Numbered from the stretch's first letter, positions 1-8,555 are shown. The stretch: 35,285 bases of DNA from Sideroxydans sp. (GCA_027310665.1 DAIDAJ010000052.1:1-35285), one strand, 5' to 3'. A program made the numbers and translations. Notes: generated by a model from the sequence alone, not told the origin.

Positions 1-1
1 G

Positions 2-388
2 TACAACGTCGGCGCGCAGACGCGGCGCACCGAGAACGTGCGCTTCTATGAAGAGGACAGGCTTGAGGTCCATCCGCACGATGCAGAAGAACGCGGCATC
101 TCCGATGGCGACTGGGTAGGTATCCAGTCGCGAGCTGGCGACACGGTGCTGCGCGCGACGGTGACCGAGCGCGTGCAACCCGGCGTGGTCTACACCACGT
201 TCCACTTCCCCGAGTCCGGTGCCAATGTGATCACGACCGACAACTCCGACTGGGCCACCAACTGTCCCGAGTACAAGGTGACGGCGGTGGAACTGGTGCA
301 CGTCGACCAGCCGTCGGAATGGCAACTGCGGAATGCGCACGAAGACAAGGTACAGCGCCGCTTGCTGGCCGGCGCCACGGCAAAATGA
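2..388 (+). CDS. fdsA: NAD-dependent formate dehydrogenase, catalytic alpha subunit, C-terminal end (5' partial)
   Basis: The open frame enters from the left edge and gives about 128 residues of the C-terminal molybdopterin-dinucleotide-binding beta-barrel domain of a molybdopterin oxidoreductase. It includes the stretch TFHFPESGANVITTD followed by DWATNCPEYKVTAV, which is typical of formate dehydrogenase alpha subunits. The enzyme oxidises formate to CO2 and passes electrons to NAD+ through the FdsG/FdsB diaphorase subunits in the cytoplasm. The stop codon overlaps the start of fdhD by 4 bp (ATGA at 385-388), and fdsD follows, matching the tail of the fdsGBACD operon order known from Cupriavidus. 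The active-site cysteine or selenocysteine and the Fe-S motifs lie outside the window, so they cannot be checked. Confidence 0.9.
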   Translation, partial: YNVGAQTRRTENVRFYEEDRLEVHPHDAEERGISDGDWVGIQSRAGDTVLRATVTERVQPGVVYTTFHFPESGANVITTDNSDWATNCPEYKVTAVELVHVDQPSEWQLRNAHEDKVQRRLLAGATAK

Positions 389-1194
389 TCGTTCTGGATA
401 AAATGCACTCGAATCTGCAACTGACGGTGCAACGTCCGGGGTATGCGCCGCAGCTCGACACCGTCGCCGAGGAAGTGCCGGTCGCTTTCGAATACAACGG
501 CATCTCGCACACGGTGATGCTGGCCACGCCCGCCGACCTCGAGGATTTCGCACTCGGTTTCAGTTTGACCGAAGGCATCGTCGAACGGCGCAGCGAAGTG
601 TTCGACATCGAGGTCGAGGAAGCGGAAGAAGGGATCACCCTGCATCTGGAGATCGCGGGCGGCGCCTTCGCCCGTCTCAAGGAGCGCCGCCGCAGCCTGG
701 CCGGACGCACGGGTTGCGGCCTGTGCGGCGCGGAAAGCCTGACCCAGGTCATGCGCGACCTGCCGCCCGTCGCCGACGGTACGCCCTTCCCGCTCGCGGC
801 ACTGCATGAAGGCATGCACCGCTTGCCTACTTTGCAGGCCCTGCAGCAAACCACCGGCGCCGTGCATGCGGCCTGCCGCGTGACTGCCGATGGCGGCATC
901 AGCCATGTGCGCGAGGATGTCGGCCGCCACAACGCGCTGGACAAGACGCTGGGTGCACTGGCCGCTGTCGATGCAGCCCCCGAGGGAGCGCTGATCATCA
1001 CCAGCCGCGCCAGCTTCGAGATGGTGCAGAAGTCTGCCGCGATGGGCTATGGTGTCCTCGCCGCCGTTTCGGCGCCGACCGCCGCTGCGATACGCCTGGC
1101 AGACAGGCTCAATCTCACCCTGGTCGGCTTTTTGCGCGGCGCGAACTGCTCGATCTATACCCATGCGAAACGCCTTCAAGGAAGCACTACATGA
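385..1194 (+). CDS. fdhD: Formate dehydrogenase sulfurtransferase FdhD (FdsC)
   Basis: A 269-residue FdhD-family protein. In this family FdhD carries sulfur from IscS to the molybdenum cofactor, producing the sulfido ligand formate dehydrogenase needs. The sulfur-relay cysteines are visible as GRTGCGLCGAESL (C111 and C114), and the conserved EDVGRHNALDK motif follows in the second half. The ATG at 385 overlaps the fdsA stop codon; the frame is open further upstream but only inside fdsA, so the coupled start is chosen (ATG 403 is a possible alternative). The 3' end overlaps fdsD by 4 bp. Tight overlaps on both sides imply translational coupling in one fds operon, where the gene is called fdsC. 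Confidence 0.93.
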   Translation: MIVLDKMHSNLQLTVQRPGYAPQLDTVAEEVPVAFEYNGISHTVMLATPADLEDFALGFSLTEGIVERRSEVFDIEVEEAEEGITLHLEIAGGAFARLKERRRSLAGRTGCGLCGAESLTQVMRDLPPVADGTPFPLAALHEGMHRLPTLQALQQTTGAVHAACRVTADGGISHVREDVGRHNALDKTLGALAAVDAAPEGALIITSRASFEMVQKSAAMGYGVLAAVSAPTAAAIRLADRLNLTLVGFLRGANCSIYTHAKRLQGSTT

Positions 1195-1412
1195 ACATCC
1201 CCAACCTGATCAAGATGGCCAACCAGATTGGCGCCTTCTTCGAAGCCATGCCCAACCATGAACCGGCGGTGAAGGACATCGCCGGCCACATCCAGAGAAG
1301 CTGGGACCCTCGCATGCGCGCGGCACTGCTCCAGCATATCGGCGAAGCCGGCGATGTGGAGCTGTCGCCCATGGTGCGGGAAGCTTTCGTGCTGGTAAAA
1401 AAGGCCGGCTGA
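1191..1412 (+). CDS. fdsD: NAD-dependent formate dehydrogenase delta subunit
   Basis: A 73-residue protein matching the small FdsD family. It starts with the motif LIKMANQIGAFF and contains AGHIQRSWDPRMR, a hallmark of this subunit, followed by a short helical C-terminus. FdsD belongs to the soluble FdsABG(D) formate dehydrogenase; its role is thought to be in maturation or stability of the complex rather than electron transfer. Its ATG (1191) overlaps the fdhD stop (ATGA), so the last three genes of the operon are translationally coupled. The length is normal for the family. Confidence 0.9.
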   Translation: MNIPNLIKMANQIGAFFEAMPNHEPAVKDIAGHIQRSWDPRMRAALLQHIGEAGDVELSPMVREAFVLVKKAG

Positions 1413-1433
1413 CGTTCTGACTTAACTGGTGCA

Positions 1434-2426
1434 ATGGCCGTGAACGACATACAAGACACATTCGGCAGGAAAGTGAAATACCTGCGCCTGTCGGTGACAG
1501 ACCGCTGCGATTTCCGCTGCACGTATTGCATGTCCGAAAAAATGGAGTTCCTACCGCGCAGCGAGATACTCTCGCTGGAAGAGTGCCTGCAAGTCGCCAA
1601 GACTTTCGTCGGCTTGGGGGTCGACAAGATCCGCCTCACTGGCGGCGAGCCGCTGACGCGTAAAGACCTGCCATGGCTGGCCTCGCGCATACGCGAGCTT
1701 GCCGGGTTGCGCGAATTGACCATCACCACCAACGGTTCGCAGCTGGCGAAGTTTGCGCAACCGTTGGTGCAGGCCGGCGTGGATCGCGTCAATATCAGCC
1801 TGGACAGCCTGGAGCCGGACACCTTCCACCGCATCACGAGGACCGGGAACCTACCGCAGGTGCTGGCGGGAATCGACGCGGCGATAGAGGCATGGGGACC
1901 GCGTCGCGTCAAACTGAATACCGTGCTGATCCGCGGCATCAATCATCTCCAGGCAAACGACCTGGTCCGGTTCGCGTTGGCGCGCGGCATAGACATCAGC
2001 TTCATCGAACAGATGCCGCTGGGCGAGACCGGCTATCACCATGCCGACTCGTACTACAGCAACGCCGAGATGCTGGAGCAGGTGAAGCAGCATTTCGAGG
2101 TTCTCCCGAGCCTGGAAAGCACGGGTGGTCCGGCGCGCTATTGGCGTCTATCCGGTCACGAATCGCGCATCGGCTTCATCTCTCCCCACTCCCACAACTT
2201 CTGCGCGGACTGCAACCGGATGCGCGTGACTGCACGCGGAGAATTGTTTCCCTGCCTGGGCAATGAAGGCATGGTGGATTTGCTGCCTGCGGTGCGTGCG
2301 AGCGACGAAGACAGCGTGCGTGATCTGATCGCCCAGGCCGCCGGGCTCAAACCCAAGGCTCATACCTTCGATCTGACCCAATCCGGGTCAAGTATCGTGC
2401 GCTTCATGTCGCGTACCGGCGGGTGA
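1434..2426 (+). CDS. moaA: GTP 3',8-cyclase MoaA (molybdenum cofactor biosynthesis, radical SAM)
   Basis: A 330-residue radical-SAM enzyme carrying out the first step of molybdopterin synthesis, conversion of GTP to 3',8-cyclo-GTP. The N-terminal SAM-cluster motif is CDFRCTYC (C25, C29, C32). The second [4Fe-4S] site is in NFCADCNRMRVTARGELFPC (C257, C260, C274). The LTGGEPL motif and a C-terminal Gly-Gly end (RTGG), needed for activity in characterised MoaA proteins, are both present. It lies 21 bp after fdsD, so it is probably co-transcribed with the formate dehydrogenase that needs the cofactor. ATG 1434 gives the usual N-terminus (DTFGRKVKYLRLSVTDRC). Confidence 0.96.
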   Translation: MAVNDIQDTFGRKVKYLRLSVTDRCDFRCTYCMSEKMEFLPRSEILSLEECLQVAKTFVGLGVDKIRLTGGEPLTRKDLPWLASRIRELAGLRELTITTNGSQLAKFAQPLVQAGVDRVNISLDSLEPDTFHRITRTGNLPQVLAGIDAAIEAWGPRRVKLNTVLIRGINHLQANDLVRFALARGIDISFIEQMPLGETGYHHADSYYSNAEMLEQVKQHFEVLPSLESTGGPARYWRLSGHESRIGFISPHSHNFCADCNRMRVTARGELFPCLGNEGMVDLLPAVRASDEDSVRDLIAQAAGLKPKAHTFDLTQSGSSIVRFMSRTGG

Positions 2427-2610
2427 CACCCGGTCTGTATCGGTATCCACCAGTCCTTTCGGGCAAGTCGCCATTGTGTGCATCAGCGCACAGAGCATAT
2501 CCTGAGCAAGTGCGAATATCCTGCTTGTGGTACCGGCTAACAGGCCGTTCAGGCGCCGGTTCCGCCAGAGTATGAAATATCCGCAAGCACACATGCCAAC
2601 AGGAGTTTAT

Positions 2611-2817
2611 ATGAGCGACAAGAGATTATTTGTGGAACGCCGCCCCGAGGGTGACTATGCAGTCAGGAAATCAAATTCGGAACGGGCCAGCGATGTTTTG
2701 CCCACGCAGGCTGAAGCGATCAAACGTGCCAAGGAACTGAATCCCGGCGCTTCGCCTGTGGTTGAGCGCGTTCGCAATACGCCGGGCGGAAAACCGGACC
2801 AGTGGCGCAAGGTATAG
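2611..2817 (+). CDS. Small DUF2188-type protein
   Basis: A 68-residue protein beginning MSDKRLFVERRPEGDYAVRK and continuing with a Ser-rich stretch, an alpha-helix (QAEAIKRAKEL) and a basic tail. This resembles the DUF2188 family of small proteins whose function is not established. The start at 2611 is set by a clear AGGAG Shine-Dalgarno sequence at 2601-2605, 5 bp upstream; the open frame extends further 5' but those residues look non-coding. It lies 184 bp after moaA with no obvious link to molybdenum metabolism, so it is probably an independent gene. Confidence 0.75.
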   Translation: MSDKRLFVERRPEGDYAVRKSNSERASDVLPTQAEAIKRAKELNPGASPVVERVRNTPGGKPDQWRKV

Positions 2818-2926
2818 CATCGCCAGCTTGCATGCTGAAAAGACAGGCGCTGATCTGTTCTTCACATGCCGCGCAGTGAATTTGACTGGCTGATGTCGTT
2901 GACTTGAATGGATGCAGCCATGTTCG

Positions 2927-3550
2927 TTAGCTGTTGATCCGCCGGCAATAGCAGTAGACGAACTGCTGCACCTTGCCGGACGGCGTGTGATGTTCTTCTT
3001 TCTGGTGTTTCAGCAGGGTGAACGCGTCACCGAATTCGTCATGCAGTTGATCCGCACGGTAGCGCATCACCGGAAGACCGCTGCATTGCAGCGGACCGTC
3101 TTCGGCGAAAGTGGCGACGATGACATGCCCCCCGGGCTTGACCGCGTTGAACACCGTGCGCACGTAAGCATCGCGTTGTTGTGCTGTCGTCAGGAAGTGG
3201 AACACCGCGCGGTCATGCCAGACGTCGTAACGTTTGCCAGGCAGGTCGACTTCGGTGATGTCCGCCTCGATCCAGCGCACCATGCTTTCCTGCGCGCCCA
3301 GACGCCGGCGCGCCGCGTGCAGCGCGGCGGCGGAAAGATCGAGTACCGTCAGGTCGCGGTATCCCTCTGCCAGCAGGTCATCCACCAGCGTCGACGCACC
3401 ACCCCCGACATCGATGATGCCGGCATCCTGGTCGGCGGCAGCGGCCTTGATCAGATCCAGCGATAGCTGCGCATGGGGCTGGAACCAGCTCACCTCGTCG
3501 GTGGCTTTGGTTGTATAGACGGCTTCCCAATGTTCTTTGCCGGGTTGCAT
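2927..3550 (-). CDS. Class I SAM-dependent methyltransferase
   Basis: A 207-residue methyltransferase. The SAM-binding motif I is IIDVGGGASTLV (about residues 45-56) and the acidic motif II is LTVLDLS. The later ADITEVDL and NAVKPGGHVIVATFAEDGP fit Rossmann-fold class I enzymes. The substrate cannot be told from sequence. The ATG at 3550 is preferred because AGGAGG lies 5 bp upstream on this strand; the frame is open further 5' but only through a TTG codon inside a hairpin. It is the last gene of the leftward dusB-to-hemF run, separated from hemF by 60 bp with a 12-bp-stem hairpin, so it may be partly uncoupled. Confidence 0.87.
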   Translation of the reverse strand: MQPGKEHWEAVYTTKATDEVSWFQPHAQLSLDLIKAAAADQDAGIIDVGGGASTLVDDLLAEGYRDLTVLDLSAAALHAARRRLGAQESMVRWIEADITEVDLPGKRYDVWHDRAVFHFLTTAQQRDAYVRTVFNAVKPGGHVIVATFAEDGPLQCSGLPVMRYRADQLHDEFGDAFTLLKHQKEEHHTPSGKVQQFVYCYCRRINS

Positions 3551-3572
3551 AGCGACCTCCTGAATTTGGGGA

Positions 3573-3600
3573 GCCTCCAATAATCCAAATTATTGGAGGC
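3573..3600. repeat. Perfect 12-bp-stem hairpin between hemF and the methyltransferase gene
   Basis: GCCTCCAATAAT at 3573-3584 is exactly complementary to ATTATTGGAGGC at 3589-3600, with a CCAA loop. A short T-rich stretch (TTCTTTTA) follows it on the + strand. On the - strand, where hemF is read toward it, there is no U-run after the stem. It could therefore be an mRNA-end or processing structure for hemF, or an intrinsic terminator facing the other way. Its terminator function is not certain. Confidence 0.6.
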
Positions 3601-3610
3601 TTCTTTTACA

Positions 3611-4534
3611 TCACACCCAATCCTTGGGCACCAGATACTTGTCGTACAGCTCGGATTCCGGCGTGCCTTTTTCCGGGTGCCAGTCGTAGCGCCATTTCAC
3701 CAACGGCGGCATGGACAGCAGGATGGATTCGGTGCGCCCGTTCGATTGCAGGCCGAAGATCGTGCCGCGATCGATGACCAGGTTGAACTCGACATAGCGG
3801 CCGCGGCGATAGAGCTGGAAATCGCGCTCGCGTTCGCCGTAGGGCGTGTCCTTGCGCTTTTCGAGCAGCGGCACATAGGCCGACAGGTAGTGGTCGCCGA
3901 CGCTCTGCTGGATCGCGAAGCAGCTGTCGAAATCCGGTTCACTCAGGTCGTCGAAGAAGATGCCGCCAATGCCGCGCGGCTCACTGCGATGCTTGAGGTA
4001 AAAGTAATCGTCGCACCACTTCTTGAAGCGCGGATGCAGCGCGGGATCGAACGGCGCCAGCGAGTTCTTGCAGATCTGGTGGAAATGTTTCGCATCCTCC
4101 TCGAAACCGTAGTAAGGCGTGAGGTCCATGCCGCCGCCGAACCAGAACACTTTTTCGCCGTCTGGTTTGTGCGCCATGAACATGCGCACGTTGGCATGCG
4201 AAGTCGGTGCGTAGGGATTGCGCGGGTGCATCACCAACGACACTCCCATCGCCTCCCAGCTGCAGCCGGCCAGTTCGGGACGATGCGCCGTTGCGGAGGC
4301 AGGCATCTTGTCGCCCTGCACATGCGAGAACGCCACGCCGCCCCGCTCCAGCACGTTGCCCTCCTCGATGATGCAGCTGATGCCTTCGCCCTTGCCGATG
4401 CCGCCGCTGCCGCTGGCACGCTCCCATTTGTCGCGCAGGAACTTCTTGCCGTCCACTTGTTCCAGACGTTCGACGATGAGCTCCTGCAGTTCGAGCAGGT
4501 ATTCTTTTACGGCGGCGGAATTGACGTTGCTCAT
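3611..4534 (-). CDS. hemF: Oxygen-dependent coproporphyrinogen III oxidase
   Basis: A 307-residue cytoplasmic enzyme that oxidatively decarboxylates coproporphyrinogen III to protoporphyrinogen IX in haem synthesis, using O2. The family signature [19 protein letters not shown] is intact, as are [31 protein letters not shown] and the terminal WHPEKGTPE...YLVPKDW. The length is standard. ATG 4534 is preceded by GGGAGAGG on the coding strand; the frame is open upstream but that sequence belongs to the tsaC 3' end. Located 22 bp downstream of tsaC in the leftward operon. An oxygen-dependent HemF suggests that the host lives at least microaerobically. Confidence 0.96.
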   Translation of the reverse strand: MSNVNSAAVKEYLLELQELIVERLEQVDGKKFLRDKWERASGSGGIGKGEGISCIIEEGNVLERGGVAFSHVQGDKMPASATAHRPELAGCSWEAMGVSLVMHPRNPYAPTSHANVRMFMAHKPDGEKVFWFGGGMDLTPYYGFEEDAKHFHQICKNSLAPFDPALHPRFKKWCDDYFYLKHRSEPRGIGGIFFDDLSEPDFDSCFAIQQSVGDHYLSAYVPLLEKRKDTPYGERERDFQLYRRGRYVEFNLVIDRGTIFGLQSNGRTESILLSMPPLVKWRYDWHPEKGTPESELYDKYLVPKDWV

Positions 4535-4556
4535 GACCCTCTCCCTTGGTTCTGTT

Positions 4557-5114
4557 TTAGTTTCGGATGATTCTACCATCCATCCAGGTGCGTATCGTCG
4601 AAGGCCGCTTGCGCTTGCCCACCTTGCCGCGCAGCACCCAGACCTTCTTTCCGAACAGGCGCTGGCATTCCGCATAGGTCTTGACCGGGCGCCGTCCGCT
4701 CAGGTTGGCACTGGTTGAAACCAGAGCGCTACCCGCACTGCGACACAACTGCCTGGCCAGGGGGTGCGCGGTCAGACGCACCGCCAAAGTCTCATGCTCG
4801 CCGCGCAGCCAGCGCGGGCAGGAAGGCCGGACCGGCATCAGGTAGGTGATGGCCTGTGCACCATCGTGCTGCAGCTTGGCCTGTTCGGCAGGCGTGAGTG
4901 GCGCCAGATAGCGGGCCACCTGGCGATAGTGCGAAGCGATGAGGATCAGGCCCTTGCGTTGCGGGCGCTGCTTGAGTTTGAGAAGACGCAGCACCGCACG
5001 ACGGTTATCCGGATCGCAGCCGAAGCCGTAGCAGGATTCGGTGGGATAAGCGATGAGGCCACCGCGTCTGAGGTGGGCGTTAAGTCGACGCGCCGGGACA
5101 GCGATATTTGGCAA
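4557..5114 (-). CDS. tsaC: Threonylcarbamoyl-AMP synthase, YrdC/Sua5 family
   Basis: A TsaC-like enzyme that makes threonylcarbamoyl-AMP from threonine, bicarbonate and ATP for the t6A37 modification of ANN-reading tRNAs. The motifs [18 protein letters not shown], the KQRPQRKG basic loop and [10 protein letters not shown] are present. The start is uncertain. TTG 5114 has GGAGAG a few bases upstream on the coding strand and gives an N-terminus of family-typical length. An ATG at 5147 is also in frame, but its first eleven codons lie in a GC-rich intergenic repeat (MGGGAQFGEKC). The TTG is preferred. It sits between purD and hemF in the leftward operon. Confidence 0.88.
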   Translation of the reverse strand: MPNIAVPARRLNAHLRRGGLIAYPTESCYGFGCDPDNRRAVLRLLKLKQRPQRKGLILIASHYRQVARYLAPLTPAEQAKLQHDGAQAITYLMPVRPSCPRWLRGEHETLAVRLTAHPLARQLCRSAGSALVSTSANLSGRRPVKTYAECQRLFGKKVWVLRGKVGKRKRPSTIRTWMDGRIIRN

Positions 5115-5135
5115 GCACTTCTCTCCGAATTGAGC

Positions 5136-5199
5136 CCCTCCCCCCATCCCCTCTCCCGCCAGCGGGAGAGGGGTGCGCGGCAGCGCGGGAGAGGGAGAA
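5136..5199. repeat. GC-rich palindromic (REP-like) element between purD and tsaC
   Basis: CCCCTCTCCCGC at 5148-5159 is exactly complementary to GCGGGAGAGGGG at 5162-5173, and a related half-copy (GCGGGAGAGGGAG) follows at about 5184-5196. The element fills the gap between the purD stop and the tsaC start. Short GC-rich palindromes of this kind are commonly dispersed REP-like repeats that fold in mRNA and protect or attenuate operon transcripts. Genome-wide copy number cannot be judged from one window. Confidence 0.7.
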
Positions 5200-5200
5200 T

Positions 5201-6472
5201 TTATTTCCGGCCGATGGCGCGATAGCCGATATCCCGCCGCATCTGGCAGCCATCGAAGTGGATGGTGTCGGCGATGTCATACGCGTGTTTCTGCGCCATT
5301 TTCACCATATCCCCAAGTGCGACCACACACAGCACCCGCCCACCGCTGGTGACGACGTTGCCGTCTTGCATGGCCGTGCCGGCATGGAACACATGCGCAT
5401 CTTCCAGCGTCTTCGGCAAGCCCGTGATGATGTCGCCCTTGCGTGGCGTGTCGGGATAGTTGGCCGCGGCCATCACCACGCCCAGCGCGGTGCGTCGATC
5501 CCACTCGGCTTCCACCTTGTCCAGCGTGCCGTTGATGGCATGCTCGACGATGGCGGAGAAATCGCTCTTCAAGCGCAACATGATGGGTTGCGTTTCGGGA
5601 TCGCCCATGCGGCAGTTGAATTCCAGCACTTTGAGTCCGCCGTCCGGCGAGATCATCAGGCCCGCATACAGGAATCCGGTGTAGGTGATGCTTTCGCTTT
5701 CCATGCCGCGCACCACCGGCTGGATCACTTCGCGCAGCACCTTGGCATGGATCGTCGGCGTGACCACCGGCGCGGGAGAATAGGCACCCATGCCGCCGGT
5801 GTTCGGCCCTTGATCGTTGTCCAGCAGGCGCTTGTGGTCCTGGCTGGTCGCCATCGCCAGCACGTTCTTGCCGTCGACCATGACGATGAAGCTAGCCTCT
5901 TCGCCTTCCAGGAATTCTTCGATCACCACGCGCGCACCGGCGTCGCCGAGCTTGTTGTCGGATAGCATCATGTCGATGGCGTCGAACGCCTCGTCCTTGC
6001 TCATCGCCACCACCACGCCCTTGCCTGCGGCGAGGCCGTCCGCCTTGATGACGATGGGTGCGCCGTGCTTCTCGACGTAAGCCTTCGCCGCAGCGATGTC
6101 GCTGAAGGTCTCGAAGAATGCAGTGGGGATGTTGTGGCGCGTCATGAAGCGCTTGGCGAAATCCTTGGAGGATTCCAGTTGTGCTGCGGCCTTGGTCGGG
6201 CCGAATATCTTGAGCCCTGCCGCACGGAACGCATCCACGACACCGGCGGCAAGAGGCGCTTCGGGACCAACCACGGTGAGTTCGATGTTCTCGCGTTTAA
6301 CGAACTCGATGAGGTCCGGTATCGAAGAAATCGCGACGTTTTCCACGCCTTCTTCCAGAGCCGTACCCGCGTTGCCGGGTGCGACATAGACCTTCTGCAC
6401 CTTGGCTCCCTGCGCCAGACGCCAGGCCAAAGCGTGTTCGCGACCGCCGTTACCGATGACTAGAATTTTCAT
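5201..6472 (-). CDS. purD: Phosphoribosylamine-glycine ligase
   Basis: A 423-residue GAR synthetase, which joins phosphoribosylamine and glycine with ATP in the second step of purine synthesis. The N-terminal KILVIGNGGREHALAW motif, the VGPEAPLAAG motif, the ATP-grasp region IVIKADGLAAGKGVVVA, the QDHKRLLDNDQGPNTGGMGA segment and the LEFNCRMGDPETQ metal-binding motif are all intact. ATG 6472 gives the usual start and the length is normal. It follows purH after a 114-bp gap occupied by an imperfect inverted repeat, and a REP-like element lies just beyond its 3' end. Confidence 0.97.
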   Translation of the reverse strand: MKILVIGNGGREHALAWRLAQGAKVQKVYVAPGNAGTALEEGVENVAISSIPDLIEFVKRENIELTVVGPEAPLAAGVVDAFRAAGLKIFGPTKAAAQLESSKDFAKRFMTRHNIPTAFFETFSDIAAAKAYVEKHGAPIVIKADGLAAGKGVVVAMSKDEAFDAIDMMLSDNKLGDAGARVVIEEFLEGEEASFIVMVDGKNVLAMATSQDHKRLLDNDQGPNTGGMGAYSPAPVVTPTIHAKVLREVIQPVVRGMESESITYTGFLYAGLMISPDGGLKVLEFNCRMGDPETQPIMLRLKSDFSAIVEHAINGTLDKVEAEWDRRTALGVVMAAANYPDTPRKGDIITGLPKTLEDAHVFHAGTAMQDGNVVTSGGRVLCVVALGDMVKMAQKHAYDIADTIHFDGCQMRRDIGYRAIGRK

Positions 6473-6492
6473 GCCGATGCTCTCTCAAGAAA

Positions 6493-6579
6493 GAGAAGGG
6501 GGAAGAGGGAAGGGAGAAGGGTAAAACCACAGCGCTTCCTGCGGCCTCTACCCTTCCCCCTTCTCCCTTATCCCTTCTC
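6493..6579. repeat. Long imperfect inverted repeat between purH and purD
   Basis: A purine-rich arm at 6493-6522 and a pyrimidine-rich arm at 6550-6579 are complementary at 25 of 30 positions by hand alignment, with a 27-nt spacer. Both are built from GGGAGAAGGG-like units. The transcript would fold into a long stem between the purH stop and the purD start. It looks like a dispersed intergenic repeat and may influence purD expression relative to purH. Confidence 0.65.
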
Positions 6580-6586
6580 AAAGAAT

Positions 6587-8149
6587 TTAGTGGCGGAAAT
6601 GGCGGAAACCGGTGACCACCATCGCAATCCCGTGTTCATCTGCCGCAGCGATCACTTCCTCGTCGCGCATCGAACCACCGGGCTGGATGACCGCTTTCGC
6701 GCCCGCTGTCGCCAGCACGTCCAGACCATCGCGGAACGGGAAGAAAGCATCGGACGCGACGACTGAACCGGTCAGGCTCAGGCCTGCGTTCTGCGCCTTG
6801 ATGCTGGCGATGCGTGTGGAATCCACGCGGCTCATCTGCCCCGCACCGACACCCAGCGTCTGGCCGTCCTTGCAGAATACGATGGCGTTGGACTTGACGT
6901 ACTTCGCCACGCGCCACGCAAACAGCAGGTCAACCAATTGTTCCTTGGTGGGCTGCACCTTGGTGACGACCTTGAGCTGCGAGGCCTGCACGTTGAGCGC
7001 ATCCGGCGTTTGCACCAGCAGGCCGCCGCTCACGCGTTTGAAGTCGAACTGGTTGTGCGCGTTGGAGAGCGGCACGCTGAGCACGCGCACGTTCTGTTTG
7101 GCGGCGGTGACCTTCAGCGCGGCTTCGGTGGCGCTCGGCGCGATGATGACTTCGACGAACTGGTTGGTGGTGATCTGCGTAGCGGTCTCGGCATCCAGCT
7201 CGCGGTTGAAGGCGATGATGCCGCCGAACGCGGAGGTCGTGTCGGTTGCGTAGGCCAGTTTGTAAGCGTTCAGCGCGGTGTCGGCGATCGCGACACCGCA
7301 GGGGTTGGCGTGCTTGACGATGACGCAGGCCGGTTCGTCGAAGGTCTTCACCAGTTCCCATGCCGCATCGGAATCGCCGATGTTGTTGTAGCTGAGTTCC
7401 TTGCCCTGCAACTGGGTGTAGCCGGCGATACCGCCGGGCAGGGTGATGAGGTCGCGGTAGAACGCGGCCTTCTGGTGCGGGTTCTCGCCGTAGCGCATCT
7501 CCTGCACTTTGGCGAAATTGAAATTGATCTGCGCCGGAAACTCGCTCTTGCTGCCATCGCTGTTGATGGCGGTGAGGTAGTTGCTGATCATGCTGTCGTA
7601 GGCGGCGGTGTGCGAGAACGCCTTCTTCGCCAGGTCGAATTTGGTGGCTGCAGAGACTTCACCCTGGTTGGTCTGCATCTCGGCCAGCACGTCGGCGTAG
7701 TCGGCCGGGTCGGTGACGATGGCGACATGCGCGTGATTCTTGGCGGCGGAGCGCACCATGGCCGGCCCGCCGATATCGATGTTCTCGATGGCGTCTTCGA
7801 GCATGCAGCCGGGCTTGGCGATGGTCGCCGCGAACGGGTACAGGTTCACCACCACCAGGTCGATGGTCGGAATATCGTGCTTCTTCAGCGTGGAGACATG
7901 TTCGGGCAGGTCGCGGCGCGCCAGGATGCCGGCATGCACTTTCGGTTGCAGTGTCTTCACACGCCCGTCCAGCATTTCCGGGAATCCGGTGTAGTCGGCC
8001 ACTTCGGTGACCGGGACGCCGTTGTCGGCGAACAGCTTGGCGGTGCCCCCGGTGGACAAGATCTTGACGCCGAGCTGATGCAGTCCCTGGGCAAATTCGA
8101 GGACGCCGGACTTGTCCGACACGCTGATGAGTGCTTGTTTGATGGCCAT
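6587..8149 (-). CDS. purH: Bifunctional AICAR formyltransferase / IMP cyclohydrolase
   Basis: A 520-residue protein catalysing the last two steps of IMP synthesis. The N-terminal IMP cyclohydrolase (MGS-like) domain shows [44 protein letters not shown] and [10 protein letters not shown]. The C-terminal AICAR transformylase domain shows [41 protein letters not shown] and [11 protein letters not shown]. The length is standard and the ATG is at 8149. It lies between fis and purD; a repeat fills the fis-purH gap, so it may have its own promoter there. Confidence 0.97.
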   Translation of the reverse strand: MAIKQALISVSDKSGVLEFAQGLHQLGVKILSTGGTAKLFADNGVPVTEVADYTGFPEMLDGRVKTLQPKVHAGILARRDLPEHVSTLKKHDIPTIDLVVVNLYPFAATIAKPGCMLEDAIENIDIGGPAMVRSAAKNHAHVAIVTDPADYADVLAEMQTNQGEVSAATKFDLAKKAFSHTAAYDSMISNYLTAINSDGSKSEFPAQINFNFAKVQEMRYGENPHQKAAFYRDLITLPGGIAGYTQLQGKELSYNNIGDSDAAWELVKTFDEPACVIVKHANPCGVAIADTALNAYKLAYATDTTSAFGGIIAFNRELDAETATQITTNQFVEVIIAPSATEAALKVTAAKQNVRVLSVPLSNAHNQFDFKRVSGGLLVQTPDALNVQASQLKVVTKVQPTKEQLVDLLFAWRVAKYVKSNAIVFCKDGQTLGVGAGQMSRVDSTRIASIKAQNAGLSLTGSVVASDAFFPFRDGLDVLATAGAKAVIQPGGSMRDEEVIAAADEHGIAMVVTGFRHFRH

Positions 8150-8170
8150 CTGGATTCTTTCCTTAATTAG

Positions 8171-8300
8171 AGTATCTCTAAAAATTCAAGTTTCTAAGCT
8201 AGGCAAGGCGCGAACGAAAAATTGCGACGCAGCATATCGATGGAATATGTAAGGAGTAATTTTTTGTGAGTAACGCAGCATAGCGACGAAAATTGGATTT
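8171..8300. repeat. MITE-like intergenic repeat between fis and purH
   Basis: About 130 bp with diverged inverted ends (CTAAAAATTCAAGTTT at the left against AAAATTGGATTTTTA at the right) and an internal repeated unit (TTGCGACGCAGCAT and AGTAACGCAGCAT). It abuts the fis stop codon exactly. The short open frames inside it encode peptides like LLTYSIDMLRRNFSFAPCLA, a type of sequence often annotated as a spurious hypothetical protein in betaproteobacteria because this kind of repeat is multi-copy. No transposase is present, so if mobile it would be non-autonomous. Confidence 0.55.
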
Positions 8301-8555
8301 TTATTTGATTCGGTGGTCCTGCATCTTCTTGCGCAAGGTATTGCGATTGATGCCCAGCAATTCGGCGGCGCGCGTCTGGTTGCCGCCTGCATGGTGCAAC
8401 ACGGTCTCGATCAGCGGCTTTTCCGCGCAACAGATCACCATATCGTATATCCCGCAGGATGGTTCTTCGCCGTCGAGGTCCTTGAAATAGTCGTTCACCG
8501 CTTTGCGCACATGCCTGGCGATGTCGTTCTCGTTGATACTGCAATCTTCGGTCAT
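8301..8555 (-). CDS. fis: Fis-family nucleoid-associated DNA-binding protein
   Basis: An 84-residue Fis-like protein. The C-terminal helix-turn-helix is PLIETVLHHAGGNQTRAAELLGINRNTLRKKMQ, given here by its ends: PLIETVLHHAGG and RAAELLGINRNTLRKK. The N-terminal dimerisation part contains IARHVRKAVNDYF. Fis bends DNA and regulates growth-linked genes. The gene lies directly downstream of dusB (59-bp gap), the conserved dusB-fis operon arrangement. It is slightly shorter than the 98-residue E. coli protein, as is common in betaproteobacteria. The odd Cys pair in MVICCAEKPL is not usual but does not touch the helix-turn-helix. Confidence 0.92.
   Translation of the reverse strand: MTEDCSINENDIARHVRKAVNDYFKDLDGEEPSCGIYDMVICCAEKPLIETVLHHAGGNQTRAAELLGINRNTLRKKMQDHRIK

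Noticed and set aside
6938-8170. 410-codon open frame antisense to purH
   Set aside because: Shadow of the GC-rich purH codons; composition is His/Gly/Arg-rich without family motifs and purH itself is unmistakable.
8186-8544. Small - strand frames in the fis-purH gap, including one ending RRNFSFAPCLA
   Set aside because: Encoded by the intergenic repeat; this type of peptide is a common false hypothetical protein.
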